NCBI RefSeq assembly: GCF_019039105.1
Contig: NZ_JAHPIV010000001.1
Span: 62,001-126,000, forward strand
DNA from: Desertibacillus haloalkaliphilus
GTDB lineage: Bacteria; Bacillota; Bacilli; Bacillales; KJ1-10-99
Reading direction: 5' to 3'
DNA length: 64,000 bases
In this document: in pieces, positions 8,298 to 17,492 of the stretch
Numbering within the stretch: the stretch's first letter is position 1
Layout: every line of letters begins with the position of its first letter
Notes under the pieces: generated by a model
Told to the model about the DNA's origin: nothing
Seen by the model: only the letters and a program-made list of their open reading frames with translations
Database searches by the model: none
Program-made: the position numbers and the translations under genes

Positions 8298-8408
8298 ATG
8301 CACCTACTCATTTTCAAGACTAGAGACGTCCACCACTTTGGAGAACGGATTCAAATAAAAAACAAGCAAGAATACGCACCCGATAAAAGAGGTCAGGCAC
8401 ATGGGTGA
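8298..8408 (+). CDS. 36-residue ORF translationally linked to modB
   Basis: A short ORF starts at an ATG preceded by TAGGAG with 7-base spacing and ends 8 bases inside modB. It would encode MHLLIFKTRDVHHFGERI plus 18 more residues, mostly charged. I recognise no family. It stands where modA, the molybdate-binding lipoprotein, is normally found, but shows no ModA feature. It may be a coupling leader peptide or chance. Confidence 0.4.
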   Translation: MHLLIFKTRDVHHFGERIQIKNKQEYAPDKRGQAHG

Positions 8409-9081
8409 GCTTAATTTATTTCCATTATTATTATCGTTACGCGTCGCAGGCACCGCAACCATCATTACGATCATCATCGGGCTGCCACTTGCCTATTATT
8501 TAAGTCGTTCAAAAGGCAAGCTGGCCGATATCCTCGATACGATGCTCACGTTGCCAGTGATTTTGCCACCAACAGTGTTAGGGTATTATTTATTAGTACT
8601 GCTCGGACGGCAAAGTAAGGTAGGACGTTTTTTAGAAGATACGTTTGGGATAACGATTGTATTCACACCCACAGGTGCAGTGATTGCGGCAACGATCGTC
8701 TCAATCCCTTTTACGATAAAATCCGCAAAAGCCGCCTTTTCTTCGATTGACCATAACTTGCTAAATGCAGCTCGAGTTCTTGGACGCAGTGAGTTCAATT
8801 TGTTCTTCGCTGTCATTATCCCCCTTGCCTGGCCCGGGATCGTCTCAGGGATTACGTTGAGCTTTGCACGAGCTTTAGGAGATTTTGGAGCGACATTAAT
8901 GGTTGCCGGTAGCATTCCTGGTGAAACGATGACGATGCCAATCGCGATCTATGATGCACTTCTCGCTGGGGATCGTGAGCTTGCTAACTTGCTCGTCTTA
9001 ATAATGACAGTTGTCTCGATCGTGATTATTTATATCGTCAACCGCCTAGAAAAACGAATGATTAAGGAGCGTCAATCATGA
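8401..9081 (+). CDS. modB: molybdate ABC transporter permease ModB
   Basis: Inner-membrane channel subunit for molybdate import. The 226 residues form about five or six transmembrane helices. The EAA-type coupling loop is visible as LGRSEFNLFFAVIIPLAWPG (about 126-145), followed by SFARALGDFGATLMVAG, typical of ModB. The binding site is AGAGGT. It overlaps modC by 4 bases. The substrate is inferred from the surrounding cofactor genes and the ModB-like sequence. Confidence 0.9.
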   Translation: MGELNLFPLLLSLRVAGTATIITIIIGLPLAYYLSRSKGKLADILDTMLTLPVILPPTVLGYYLLVLLGRQSKVGRFLEDTFGITIVFTPTGAVIAATIVSIPFTIKSAKAAFSSIDHNLLNAARVLGRSEFNLFFAVIIPLAWPGIVSGITLSFARALGDFGATLMVAGSIPGETMTMPIAIYDALLAGDRELANLLVLIMTVVSIVIIYIVNRLEKRMIKERQS

Positions 9082-10136
9082 TCGACGTTAATATCACAAA
9101 AGAATGGAACGAATTTCAATTAGATGCCTCATTTCAATTTAAAAAAGGGGTTCTCGGTATTTTAGGACCTTCTGGCTGCGGTAAAAGCTTAACCTTACAA
9201 GCCATAGCCGGCCTACAGACGCCTGATCATGGGACAATTACGTTAAATGGACAGACCCTTTTTGATGCAAAATCGAAAGTAAATGTAAAGCCAAAGGATC
9301 GTAACATCGGCTATGTTTTTCAAAATTATGCATTGTTTCCGCATTTAACTGTTGCCAAAAACATCGGCTTTGGCCTAAAGAAGGTCAACAAACGAGAACG
9401 TCTGCGTCGTGTTGATGAGATGCTAACAAAAATGCAGCTAGATGGCTATGGCAACCATTACCCATCAGAACTCTCAGGCGGCCAGCAACAGCGTGTCGCA
9501 CTTGCGCGTACGCTAATAACCGAGCCAGAACTGTTATTACTAGACGAACCTTTTTCTGCGCTCGATCAGCACGTCAAACATGCCCTTGAACAAGAGCTCG
9601 TATCTCTTCTCAAAAAAAACTTTGATGGAATCGTTCTGCTGGTTACGCACAATATTGAAGAAGCCTATCGCTTATGTGATACGATCGTTATCTATGAAAA
9701 TGGGAAGACAGTCCAAGTCGGAGAGAAACAAGAAATATTAGAGCGCCCCGCAACGTTAACAGGAGCGCGTCTGATTGGCTGCGATAACATCTTCAAAATC
9801 AATACCCTTTCAGAAGAACAACATGAGCTGGTTGTTCAAGTCAATCAACTTCTCATCCGTACAAGCAAAACAGAGCTAGCACCAACACATCTCGGTATTC
9901 ATGCGCATAAACTCAAGCTCACCGATCAGCGAGATGAAGAGAGAAATCAGTTTTCATGTACACTTGAAACAGTGATTGAAGGTATTAACAGAACGACCAT
10001 TCACGTCAACTGTCATGGAACAACCATGACAGTTGACGTAGAGAAAGAACAAGCAAATCTACTTCTTCAATCAAACGAGCTATACTTGACGATACCATCT
10101 GATAGTGTCTTTTATATTTCTAAAGAATCCCCTTGA
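9078..10136 (+). CDS. modC: molybdate ABC transporter ATP-binding protein ModC
   Basis: ATPase that drives molybdate uptake through ModB. Walker A GPSGCGKS is at residues 30-37, the Q-loop in GYVFQNYALFPHLTV, the ABC signature LSGGQQQRVALARTL at about 133-147, Walker B LLLLDEPFSALD, and the H-loop in LLVTHNIEEAY. The C-terminal 110 residues fit a regulatory TOBE/Mop-type domain. It ends at a bidirectional terminator shared with minD. modA is absent from the window. Confidence 0.92.
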   Translation: MIDVNITKEWNEFQLDASFQFKKGVLGILGPSGCGKSLTLQAIAGLQTPDHGTITLNGQTLFDAKSKVNVKPKDRNIGYVFQNYALFPHLTVAKNIGFGLKKVNKRERLRRVDEMLTKMQLDGYGNHYPSELSGGQQQRVALARTLITEPELLLLDEPFSALDQHVKHALEQELVSLLKKNFDGIVLLVTHNIEEAYRLCDTIVIYENGKTVQVGEKQEILERPATLTGARLIGCDNIFKINTLSEEQHELVVQVNQLLIRTSKTELAPTHLGIHAHKLKLTDQRDEERNQFSCTLETVIEGINRTTIHVNCHGTTMTVDVEKEQANLLLQSNELYLTIPSDSVFYISKESP

Positions 10137-10197
10137 ACCACCTTCTGCTCCCAAGCTATCTTCCCTGCTAACTGTCACTAGCGTTCCAGCTACTACC

Positions 10198-10233
10198 AAA
10201 AACACTTGAGGCAAGAACCTCAAGTGTTTTTTT
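10198..10233. terminator. bidirectional terminator between modC and minD
   Basis: AAACACTTGAGG and CCTCAAGTGTTT form a 12-bp stem with a short loop. A-runs and T-runs on both sides let it work for both converging genes. The minD stop lies at its edge. Confidence 0.85.
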
Positions 10234-11026
10234 AACGTATCCCAAAGAATTTCTTCACTTTTGAAAAGACACCACTATTTTCCTCAAGAGATAGAAGAGG
10301 TACTGTTTCCCCTAATATTCGTCGTGCGATGTTTCGGTACGCGATAGACGCTTTTGTATTTGGTTCCATCGCAATCGGTTCACCTTTGTTTGAGGCTTTG
10401 ATGACATTATCATCATCAACGACAATGCCGAGAAGTTCAATTGCAAGCACAGACACAATTTCATCGACATCTAACATGTCTCCGTTTTTCATCATATGCC
10501 CACGAATACGATTGACAACTAGTCGTGGTGGTTCAATATCTTCTTGCTCTAATAACCCGATAATCCGATCGGCATCTCGAACCGATGACGTTTCCGGGGT
10601 TGTGACAACAATCGCCTTATCTGCTCCTGAAATGGCATTTTTGAACCCTTGCTCAATTCCGGCTGGGCAATCGATTAACACATAATCATACTCACGCTTT
10701 AATTCCTCGATGATCTCGCGCATATGATCTGGATCAACGGCTGTTTTATCTTTTGTTTGCGCAGCTGGCAGTAATGCTAAGCACTCAAACCTCTTATCCT
10801 TAATTAGTGCTTGTTTCACGCGGCAGCGTCCTTCAATGACATCAACTAAATCATAAATAATGCGGTTTTCTAGACCCATAACGACATCTAAATTACGCAA
10901 GCCAATATCGGTATCGACAAGACACACTTTTTTTCCGGAAAGCGCAAGGGCTGTCCCAATATTTGCCGAAGTCGTTGTTTTACCAACGCCTCCCTTACCT
11001 GAAGTAATGACAATTGCCTCTCCCAC
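10232..11026 (-). CDS. minD: septum site-determining ATPase MinD
   Basis: Membrane-associated ATPase that recruits MinC to block division near the poles. The deviant Walker A KGGVGKTTT is near the N-terminus, with DTDIGLRNLDVVMG, YVLIDCPAGIEQGF and VTTPETSSVRDADR further on. The C-terminus ends in the amphipathic membrane-targeting stretch FSKVKKFFGIR. I prefer the GTG at 11024-11026 over the ATG two codons upstream. The G-rich binding site is correctly spaced only for the GTG, and MinD proteins start MGEAIVITSGKGG. Confidence 0.95.
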   Translation of the reverse strand: MGEAIVITSGKGGVGKTTTSANIGTALALSGKKVCLVDTDIGLRNLDVVMGLENRIIYDLVDVIEGRCRVKQALIKDKRFECLALLPAAQTKDKTAVDPDHMREIIEELKREYDYVLIDCPAGIEQGFKNAISGADKAIVVTTPETSSVRDADRIIGLLEQEDIEPPRLVVNRIRGHMMKNGDMLDVDEIVSVLAIELLGIVVDDDNVIKASNKGEPIAMEPNTKASIAYRNIARRILGETVPLLSLEENSGVFSKVKKFFGIR

Positions 11027-11066
11027 GCTCATTTCCCCCTTCTTCCTCTAGTACAGATGCTAGATA

Positions 11067-11753
11067 TCAATTTCTATAACTCTCTAATCTAGTTAAATTT
11101 GGTCTTAATTGTGTTAACTGTTGAACCCGTTCAAGCGTAATTTCATCCTCAGTTCCATCTATGTATGCACATTCCATTTCATATCCAACCGGCTCCGTAT
11201 GATCCGGTGCATATTTGACCAACTCGGCAATCCGAAGCTGAGTCGCCGCCATATAGGATGACGCGATCACTGACTGCTTGTCACCATGACAACCTGCATG
11301 AGCCACGCCTTTTAAAGCACCCATAACAAAAATGTTCCCTGTTGCGATGACCGTCCCTCCTGGATTGACATCGCCAATAAGCAATAAATCACCTGTAATT
11401 TCAAGAACTTGTCCAGAGCGGATGATTCTAGCAATTGAAACGATTTGTGACTGTTTTCGTATATTCTCAGCCTCAACCTTACTGATCACATTCGAATCAA
11501 TTTGCTCAACATGCAAATTTTTATTCTCAACTATGACTTGTTTTAAGTCTGACTCTTGTTCATCAGTTAAATAACGGTTACCAATCGAAACTTTCACACT
11601 TACTTGCGGTCCATCAGTTAATTGATAATGGTTAGATGATAGCTTTTCATCTAATTCTTTGATCAGTTCAGCATACGAACATCGGTCATCTAACATCAGA
11701 ATAAGGCCATCTTTGGTTCCTTTTATTGTTACATAATGTTTTGTTTGTGTCAT
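11067..11753 (-). CDS. minC: septum site-determining protein MinC
   Basis: Inhibitor of FtsZ ring assembly that acts with MinD. The N-terminal domain starts TKHYVTIKGTKDGLILMLDD. The C-terminal beta-solenoid dimer and MinD-binding domain (about 115-210) shows VRSGQ-like IRSGQVLEI, GDLLLIGDVNPGG and GNIFVMGALKG. I chose the ATG at 11751-11753 (228 residues), because GAGGTGA is spaced 8 bases from it. An upstream in-frame ATG would put the binding site inside the gene. Confidence 0.94.
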   Translation of the reverse strand: MTQTKHYVTIKGTKDGLILMLDDRCSYAELIKELDEKLSSNHYQLTDGPQVSVKVSIGNRYLTDEQESDLKQVIVENKNLHVEQIDSNVISKVEAENIRKQSQIVSIARIIRSGQVLEITGDLLLIGDVNPGGTVIATGNIFVMGALKGVAHAGCHGDKQSVIASSYMAATQLRIAELVKYAPDHTEPVGYEMECAYIDGTEDEITLERVQQLTQLRPNLTRLESYRN

Positions 11754-11835
11754 TCCAAAGTTCACCTCAAACACTGGTTAAATACATCCATAAATACTAT
11801 TCAACAATGGGGCGGGCAATCCCTTTTTTATTAGA

Positions 11836-12360
11836 TTAATTTTCTCGTTGATAGTCCAATCGTTTTATGTACAGCAAAAATTTCTTAAGTGGATACGCGA
11901 TCAGCGCAGCAAATACACCATTAAGGATCACCCCTGGCAAAAGACGTGTAGATAAGAAAACCTCATGGACAACTTCAATGTGTCCGATTAATGTGTAGAG
12001 ACCATAGACAAAGTACTCGACAAATACGACAGCTAGGAGCGTAAGAATAACAATCAAGGCATAACTGCGTTTAACCCTAGCAAAACCAAGGGCAAACGAG
12101 TAACCAACAAGTCCGAGCGCAAATGTATAGATCCCTAGTAAATTAGTATAAATCACATCATAAAAAATGCCAAAGATCATGCCATAGACTAAACCATATC
12201 CACGTCCATTAAAAATAGCAATAAATACAATCATTACGACAACAAAACGTGGAACAAGCAGCAAATCACTGCCATAGGCACTAGGTGAAAAAACTTGAAA
12301 AATTGTCCCTTCAAAAATAAATAAACAAAAGACGATCATAGGAAGGAGATAACGAATCAC
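11836..12360 (-). CDS. mreD: rod shape-determining protein MreD
   Basis: Polytopic membrane protein of the elongasome linking MreB and MreC to peptidoglycan synthesis. It has 174 residues with five or six hydrophobic segments. The GRGYGLVYGMIFGIFYDVIY block (53-72) is characteristic. The start overlaps mreC by 4 bases. Confidence 0.92.
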   Translation of the reverse strand: MIRYLLPMIVFCLFIFEGTIFQVFSPSAYGSDLLLVPRFVVVMIVFIAIFNGRGYGLVYGMIFGIFYDVIYTNLLGIYTFALGLVGYSFALGFARVKRSYALIVILTLLAVVFVEYFVYGLYTLIGHIEVVHEVFLSTRLLPGVILNGVFAALIAYPLKKFLLYIKRLDYQREN

Positions 12361-13229
12361 GAATCATCCCCCTCAATCAATTCCGGATCTAGCGACGTAC
12401 TTGTTCGCTCAATCACCATCACGTAATCAATGTTATAAAAATCAGCTTCTGGCTCAACATGAGCGTTGGCAGTGAGGCCGTATTCATCTGGTTCTACATC
12501 AACAACTTTGCCAATCGGCAGTCCTTCTGGGAAGATTCCCCCTAACCCTGAAGTACTAACGATTTGATCCTCTTCAATATCAGCATCAACGTCCAACTTT
12601 TTTACTAGCAATGTCCCTCGCTCTTGATCATACCCTTCAACAAAACCAAAAACCGGCTCCTCACCGTGAATCATTGCGGATACCCGGTTTGTCGGATCAT
12701 GATCCGATAATAGCTGTACTGTGGATGAAAATTGAGAAACATTATTGACTTTACCAATTAATCCTTGGGAATTGATGACCGCCATGTTCGGTTCAATCCC
12801 GTGTTGAGCACCTTTATTGATACCAATAAACTCACTCCAACGATCAGGGGTGCGGTGAATGACCAGTGCAGGTCTCATTTGATAGTCATTTAAGCTTTCT
12901 TCAATTTCAATCAGCTGTTTTAAACTTTCATTCTCACCCTTTAGCAAATTTCGCTCAACTGAAACCGCAGCATATTCATCTAAACGGGACTTTAGGACTT
13001 TATTTTCCTCATAAATGTATCTCATCTCTTGTATATTCTCAAAGAAACCCGCTACAGATTGAGCGGGTTTGTTGAAGATGGTTTGTACCCATCCGACAGA
13101 ATCTCTCATAAATTGTTCTGGCCATGTCACTCTCTCGCGATCACTCATTGAAAAACCAATCAATGCCACTAAAATAATAATGCTGACCATAAGAACAATA
13201 AGTCGTTTGTTGGAAAAAAATTGTGGCAT
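12357..13229 (-). CDS. mreC: rod shape-determining protein MreC
   Basis: Extracytoplasmic scaffold of the cell-elongation machinery. It has a short cytoplasmic N-terminus, one transmembrane helix at about 9-28, a coiled coil around residues 60-110 and two beta domains after about 115. Family blocks include VIHRTPDRWSEFIGINKGAQ and INSQGLIGKV. Length 290 is normal. It lies 13 bp after mreB and overlaps mreD. Confidence 0.95.
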   Translation of the reverse strand: MPQFFSNKRLIVLMVSIIILVALIGFSMSDRERVTWPEQFMRDSVGWVQTIFNKPAQSVAGFFENIQEMRYIYEENKVLKSRLDEYAAVSVERNLLKGENESLKQLIEIEESLNDYQMRPALVIHRTPDRWSEFIGINKGAQHGIEPNMAVINSQGLIGKVNNVSQFSSTVQLLSDHDPTNRVSAMIHGEEPVFGFVEGYDQERGTLLVKKLDVDADIEEDQIVSTSGLGGIFPEGLPIGKVVDVEPDEYGLTANAHVEPEADFYNIDYVMVIERTSTSLDPELIEGDDS

Positions 13230-13242
13230 AGCTTACACCTTC

Positions 13243-14283
13243 TTAGCCTTTTCTTTGCGAGCGGACCGTAATCCCTGCCTTCGATCGAAACAGGTGAAGG
13301 TTCTCAAGCGCTCGTCCAGTTCCTAGTGCAACGCAATCAAGTGGCTCTTCAGCAACGAGTACTGGCATGTTCGTCTCTTCACTTAAGACACGATCAATGT
13401 TACGAAGAAGAGCTCCACCGCCTGTTAAGACGATGCCTCGGTCCATAATATCAGCTGCTAATTCTGGAGGTGACTTTTCAAGCGTGTTCTTCACTGATTC
13501 AATAATCGTTGTGACCGTATCATCTAACGCACCTGAGATCTCCTTTGCTGTGATGGAAACCGTTTGTGGCAAGCCTGTCACAAGGTCACGTCCACGAATA
13601 TCCATATCCTCGACACCTTCAGGGTCACCAGCCGAACCAACTTCTACTTTTAGCGCTTCTGCTGTTCGTTCACCGATCATTAAATTATAATTTTTCTTAA
13701 TGTATTGAATGATTGCTTCATCCATATCGTCACCTGCAACACGGATTGATTGACTCGTTACAATCCCACCTAGGGAGATGATAGCGACTTCTGTTGTTCC
13801 GCCACCAATATCAACGACCATGCTCCCTGTTGGCTCCCATACCGGTAGATCCGCACCAATCGCAGCCGCAAACGGTTCTTCAATTGTGTAGGCTTCACGT
13901 GCACCTGCTTGCTTGGTTGCATCTTCAACCGCTCTTTTTTCAACTGCTGTAATGCCAGATGGTACACATACCATCACATTTGGCTTTCTTGTAAAGATCG
14001 AGCGATTTTTTTGTGCTTGTTTAATGAAGTATTTCATCATTGTTGCCGTTGTGTCGAAGTCTGCAATAACGCCATCCTTCATTGGGCGAACAGCAACGAT
14101 GTTTCCTGGCGTACGTCCAATCATATTCTTTGCATCATTCCCGACAGCCTCAATCGAACCCGTATCCGTCCGTAAGGCAACAACAGATGGTTCTCTAACA
14201 ATCACACCTTTGCCCTTCACATAAACGAGCGTATTCGCTGTCCCTAAATCTATACCTAAGTCTTTTGAAAAACCACCAAACAT
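13243..14283 (-). CDS. mreB: rod shape-determining actin homologue MreB
   Basis: Bacterial actin that organises lateral wall synthesis in rods. The 346-residue protein has phosphate loop 1 [15 protein letters not shown] (10-24), phosphate loop 2 [16 protein letters not shown] (about 164-179) and the adenosine motif [15 protein letters not shown] hexamer lies about 45 bp upstream but has no clear -35. It is first of mreB-mreC-mreD, continuing toward minC-minD, as in B. subtilis. Confidence 0.97.
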   Translation of the reverse strand: MFGGFSKDLGIDLGTANTLVYVKGKGVIVREPSVVALRTDTGSIEAVGNDAKNMIGRTPGNIVAVRPMKDGVIADFDTTATMMKYFIKQAQKNRSIFTRKPNVMVCVPSGITAVEKRAVEDATKQAGAREAYTIEEPFAAAIGADLPVWEPTGSMVVDIGGGTTEVAIISLGGIVTSQSIRVAGDDMDEAIIQYIKKNYNLMIGERTAEALKVEVGSAGDPEGVEDMDIRGRDLVTGLPQTVSITAKEISGALDDTVTTIIESVKNTLEKSPPELAADIMDRGIVLTGGGALLRNIDRVLSEETNMPVLVAEEPLDCVALGTGRALENLHLFRSKAGITVRSQRKG

Positions 14284-14446
14284 CTATGTATCTCCCTTCA
14301 TGAATAACGCAAAACTCATAAGCTTTATTATACTTAATTATTGCCAAAAAAAATAGCCTTAAAGTTCACCTTCGATAATTTTACATTTTTTTCACTCCGA
14401 ATGGAAAGAGGCTTACCCGAATTTAAGTCGAAAGCTTCACTTTTTG

Positions 14447-15139
14447 CTATTGAACGTATCCTTTTTCCTTAAGACTTATATATTTTTGATCACCAATAAT
14501 GACATGATCAAGTAGCTCAATACCTAGAACCTTTCCACTTTCAGCCAATCTCTTTGTCACTTCGATGTCCTCGTGACTCGGTGTTGGATCACCAGATGGA
14601 TGATTATGAAGACAAATCATCGAGGCGGCTGAACGTCGAAAAGCCTCCTTAAAAACTTCGCGTGGATGAACAATGCTTGCATTTAAACTACCGATAAATA
14701 CTGTTTGTTTATGAATGACTTGATTCTTCGTATTTAAATATAAGCAAACGAAATGCTCTTGAGTTAAAAAACGCATTTCATCCATCACATAGCGCGACAC
14801 ATCATCTGGGGAACGAATCACGTAACGATCTTCTGAGCGTAAGCAGCTAATTCTTCTACCGAGCTCAAGCGCTGCACGTATCTCAACCGCTTTTGCACGG
14901 CCTATCCCTTTGATCGCTATTAGCTCTTCAATGGTCGCATCCTTTAATAAATGCAAGCCATCAAAATGCTGCAACATTCGTTGCGCAAGTGAAATCACAG
15001 ATTCATGACGTGTACCACTTCGCAACAATATCGCTAACAGCTCTTGATTCGATAAGTATTTTGCACCTTCATTAAGCAGGCGCTCTCTCGGCCGTTCACT
15101 GACAGGAACATCACGAATCATTAATCGATTTTCTTCCAA
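14447..15139 (-). CDS. radC: RadC/YsxA family JAB-domain protein
   Basis: Conserved protein once linked to DNA repair, whose role is not settled. A helix-hairpin-helix region around 65-90 (IKGIGRAKAVEIRAALELG) precedes a JAMM/MPN metal-site domain at about 105-230 with HNHPSGDPTPSHED. The start is a TTG at 15137-15139 with GGGAGG nine bases upstream. An ATG six codons in is the alternative. It sits between maf and mreB as ysxA does in B. subtilis. Confidence 0.93.
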   Translation of the reverse strand: MEENRLMIRDVPVSERPRERLLNEGAKYLSNQELLAILLRSGTRHESVISLAQRMLQHFDGLHLLKDATIEELIAIKGIGRAKAVEIRAALELGRRISCLRSEDRYVIRSPDDVSRYVMDEMRFLTQEHFVCLYLNTKNQVIHKQTVFIGSLNASIVHPREVFKEAFRRSAASMICLHNHPSGDPTPSHEDIEVTKRLAESGKVLGIELLDHVIIGDQKYISLKEKGYVQ

Positions 15140-15209
15140 TAGAAAGTTCCTCCCTTACCTATTGTTTACAATCAAACAGTTTTCATGTACATTGAATCGC
15201 TTTTTTACA

Positions 15210-15358
15210 GTGCGTGTTCAAAAAGGAGGACAAAAAGAACCGAGAAGTTCGAGGCGGCGTAGCTAGGATAGTGTAGCGTATGCTGTTCATACGTGAGCAG
15301 CGCACATGCAAGCCAGCGAAGAAATTCGACGGTGATTTTTACTGGACTTTTTGAACAT
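15210..15358 (+). repeat. dispersed intergenic repeat, family 1, copy B
   Basis: This 149-bp non-coding element is homologous to copy A at 3719. The ends are inverted copies of TGTTCAAAAAG (15214-15224 region and CTTTTTGAACA at the right end). The interior has TACGTGAGCAGCGCAC and GAAATTCGACGG. No coding capacity is seen. This size with inverted ends is what miniature inverted-repeat or REP-type elements look like, but no transposase partner is in the window. Confidence 0.8.
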
Positions 15359-15396
15359 CCTCTTACTATGTTGCAATTAGTGCCTTGAATGGTTAG

Positions 15397-15972
15397 TTAA
15401 GAGACCTGTGGGGTAATCCCAAATGACTTCAACTCACGAACCGTGCGCGCAAGTGGTAGCCCAACGACCGAAAAATAGTCACCTGCTATCGACTTGACAA
15501 GCGTTGCACCAAAGCCTTGGATGCCATAGGCACCTGCCTTATCAAACGGCTCATTGGTGCTGACGTATTGCTCAATCTCGTCAGCAGTTAACTCCCAGAA
15601 GGTGACGCTTGTTCTTTCATGGAATGTTCGAGTTTGGTCTTTGCTGACAATCGCAACCCCAGTATAGACCGCATGCTCTGTTCCTGAGAGTTGGCTGAGC
15701 ATCGCTCTTGCATGATCAGCGTCCTTCGGTTTTCCGAGAATTTGCTGATCTAAGGCCACAACTGTATCAGACCCGAGCACGATAGCATCAGGATTTTTTT
15801 CAAAGACATCTGTTGCCTTTTGGCGAGCTAACGATTCGACAGCTTCACTTGGAGTGTGGTTGGGATTGATCTGTTCGTCTATTGAACTTGTGGATATGGT
15901 AAAAGGTAGAAAAGCTTGTTCGAGAAGTTCTTTACGGCGTGGTGAACCAGAGGCTAAAATAAATGTTTTCAT
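15397..15972 (-). CDS. maf: nucleoside triphosphate pyrophosphatase Maf
   Basis: House-cleaning pyrophosphatase for non-canonical or modified dTTP/UTP, also connected with septum formation. The N-terminal ASGSPRRKELLEQ (7-19) is the family signature. The catalytic region VLGSDTVVALDQQILGKPKD lies at about 65-84, and GIQGFGATLVKSIAGDYFSVVGLPL near the end. Length 191 is normal. It has an AAAGGATG binding site. It lies between spoIIB and radC. Confidence 0.95.
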   Translation of the reverse strand: MKTFILASGSPRRKELLEQAFLPFTISTSSIDEQINPNHTPSEAVESLARQKATDVFEKNPDAIVLGSDTVVALDQQILGKPKDADHARAMLSQLSGTEHAVYTGVAIVSKDQTRTFHERTSVTFWELTADEIEQYVSTNEPFDKAGAYGIQGFGATLVKSIAGDYFSVVGLPLARTVRELKSFGITPQVS

Positions 15973-16120
15973 GAAGAGATCATCCTTTACAATAAAAATT
16001 TACGGTATCTTTTATTGTACAAGGATTACCATTAGAATACCAAATTACACAACCACTCGCAACTCCATTTTTTGAACATTCTGTAACCTTAAGCTGATTT
16101 AGCTACCATTCGAGGGACAG

Positions 16121-16159
16121 GCACCCTAGGTACAATGTTTTAACGTTGTACCTAGGTGC
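16121..16159. repeat. hairpin element (GGGACAGGCACC type) after spoIIB
   Basis: GCACCCTAGGTACAA and TTGTACCTAGGTGC form a 14-bp stem with one bulged C and a 10-base loop. GGGACAG flanks it on the left (16114-16120). There is no T-run, so it is more likely a repeated palindromic element than a classical terminator, although it may stabilise the 3' end of spoIIB mRNA. The rest of the 15973-16165 gap is featureless. Confidence 0.6.
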
Positions 16160-16165
16160 AATGAT

Positions 16166-17257
16166 TTATGAAACACTTAACTGATCCATTAATGCTTCAT
16201 AAGCGAGCATTGCCTGTAATAATGATTGTTGCACACCCCACATCTGGCTAGCCTGTCCCTGTTGCTGATAACTGCTGACTTGTTCAACTGCAGTTGCGAT
16301 CGCTTCTGTAAATGGCTTCGCATTTGCTTCGATTTGTTCACCAGCTGATTCAAAAAAAACGGCACTTGTTTGCTGCCAGTGCTGATGTTGTTCATTCAGT
16401 GACTGAACATTTTCCGCATTAATTAACGAGCCGTTGCCTGCGATCCCATTCACTGATAACGCAATCAATTCTTGCCAAATCGCGACCCCATCGACAAAAA
16501 AGTTAACCGCTTCAGTGCTTTCGATGTTCGCTCCAGTTGCAGGAACGGCAAACGATTTAATATACGTTTCTTGCCCTTGTGACTTATAGTAGTCACTAAT
16601 CGCCGTGGCTTGCTCTCGGTCTTGTCCAAGTCCAATAAACATATAGACTGGATCACTTCCTTCAGTCAAAACAGCTGGGTAACCGGCTTGGTTTAGGCTT
16701 GTAACAATTTCATTTCCTTTGACAGACGTTGAAAAAGCGCCACCTTGTATGACCTCTGCCTGAAGGGTCGGAACCTCAGATAACTCACTAGTCACAGGCA
16801 ATGCTCCGCTTGTCCCATTTAAAGTCGCATCCTGTTGGGACGGTTCATTTGTAAAAACGGTTAAAACCATAAAGCCAAAACTTAAACCAACGATAATTGC
16901 AGAAACGACCGAAACCAATAATCCAACAGGAAGTGTCTGTAATGAGAAGCGTTTGTGATTGCGATGCTTTTTCTTCTTCCTTTTATATGGAAGCTTAGGG
17001 CTTTTTTCACGATTGCCATCATCCCAAAACGGCTGACGATTTTTCTTTCGCTGATTTAACTTCTTGCCGAAATCAATAATTTTCGTTCGAGGTGTGTCTG
17101 GTTGCTCGTTCTGTTGTTCGTCGACAGTTGGAAGTTGTTCTTCCGTGAGGTTATATGTACGTTCTTCGTTGTTATCATGATGATCAGTTTGGATTTCCTC
17201 GTACGATTGCTCTTGTCCATTTAGCTTGATTGAAATTCGCCGGTCCTCTTTGTTCAT
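16166..17257 (-). CDS. spoIIB: stage II sporulation protein B-like SPOR-domain protein
   Basis: SpoIIB localises to the sporulation septum and promotes SpoIIDMP-driven septal thinning. It has a basic, glutamine-rich cytoplasmic N-terminus (to about 115), one transmembrane helix (LPVGLLVSVVSAIIVGL, near 120-140) and an extracellular SPOR repeat recognised from VIQGGAFSTSVKGNEIVTSL and YMFIGLGQDREQA. A helical tail follows. The position just before maf matches B. subtilis. I chose the ATG at 17255-17257 (363 residues), preceded by AAAGGAG. Confidence 0.85.
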   Translation of the reverse strand: MNKEDRRISIKLNGQEQSYEEIQTDHHDNNEERTYNLTEEQLPTVDEQQNEQPDTPRTKIIDFGKKLNQRKKNRQPFWDDGNREKSPKLPYKRKKKKHRNHKRFSLQTLPVGLLVSVVSAIIVGLSFGFMVLTVFTNEPSQQDATLNGTSGALPVTSELSEVPTLQAEVIQGGAFSTSVKGNEIVTSLNQAGYPAVLTEGSDPVYMFIGLGQDREQATAISDYYKSQGQETYIKSFAVPATGANIESTEAVNFFVDGVAIWQELIALSVNGIAGNGSLINAENVQSLNEQHQHWQQTSAVFFESAGEQIEANAKPFTEAIATAVEQVSSYQQQGQASQMWGVQQSLLQAMLAYEALMDQLSVS

Positions 17258-17437
17258 CGTCTCCAGCTCCTTTCTACGGTCTGTCCACATTAGAGGCTTG
17301 TCAACATGCTACTTATTTCTATTCTATTATATTGAACAGATTGATAGAACTAGATTTTGCAGATATTTGTGATTTTTCAATGTCGCTTCGCTCCTCCGCT
17401 TTTAATGATCTACTTTAGAAGGTATCATAATTGGTTT

Positions 17438-17470
17438 AAAAAAGAACAAGACATTTGTCGCCTTGTTCTT
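17438..17470 (-). terminator. terminator after pilO
   Basis: On the minus strand AAGAACAAG pairs with CTTGTTCTT, followed by six T. It separates the pilus genes from spoIIB. Confidence 0.85.
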
Positions 17471-17492
17471 GAAAGTTTTGTCGGAACACACC

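Noticed and set aside
8298-8408. Remnant of modA
   Set aside because: The short ORF lacks any ModA motif or a lipoprotein signal, so I list it only as an unknown ORF.
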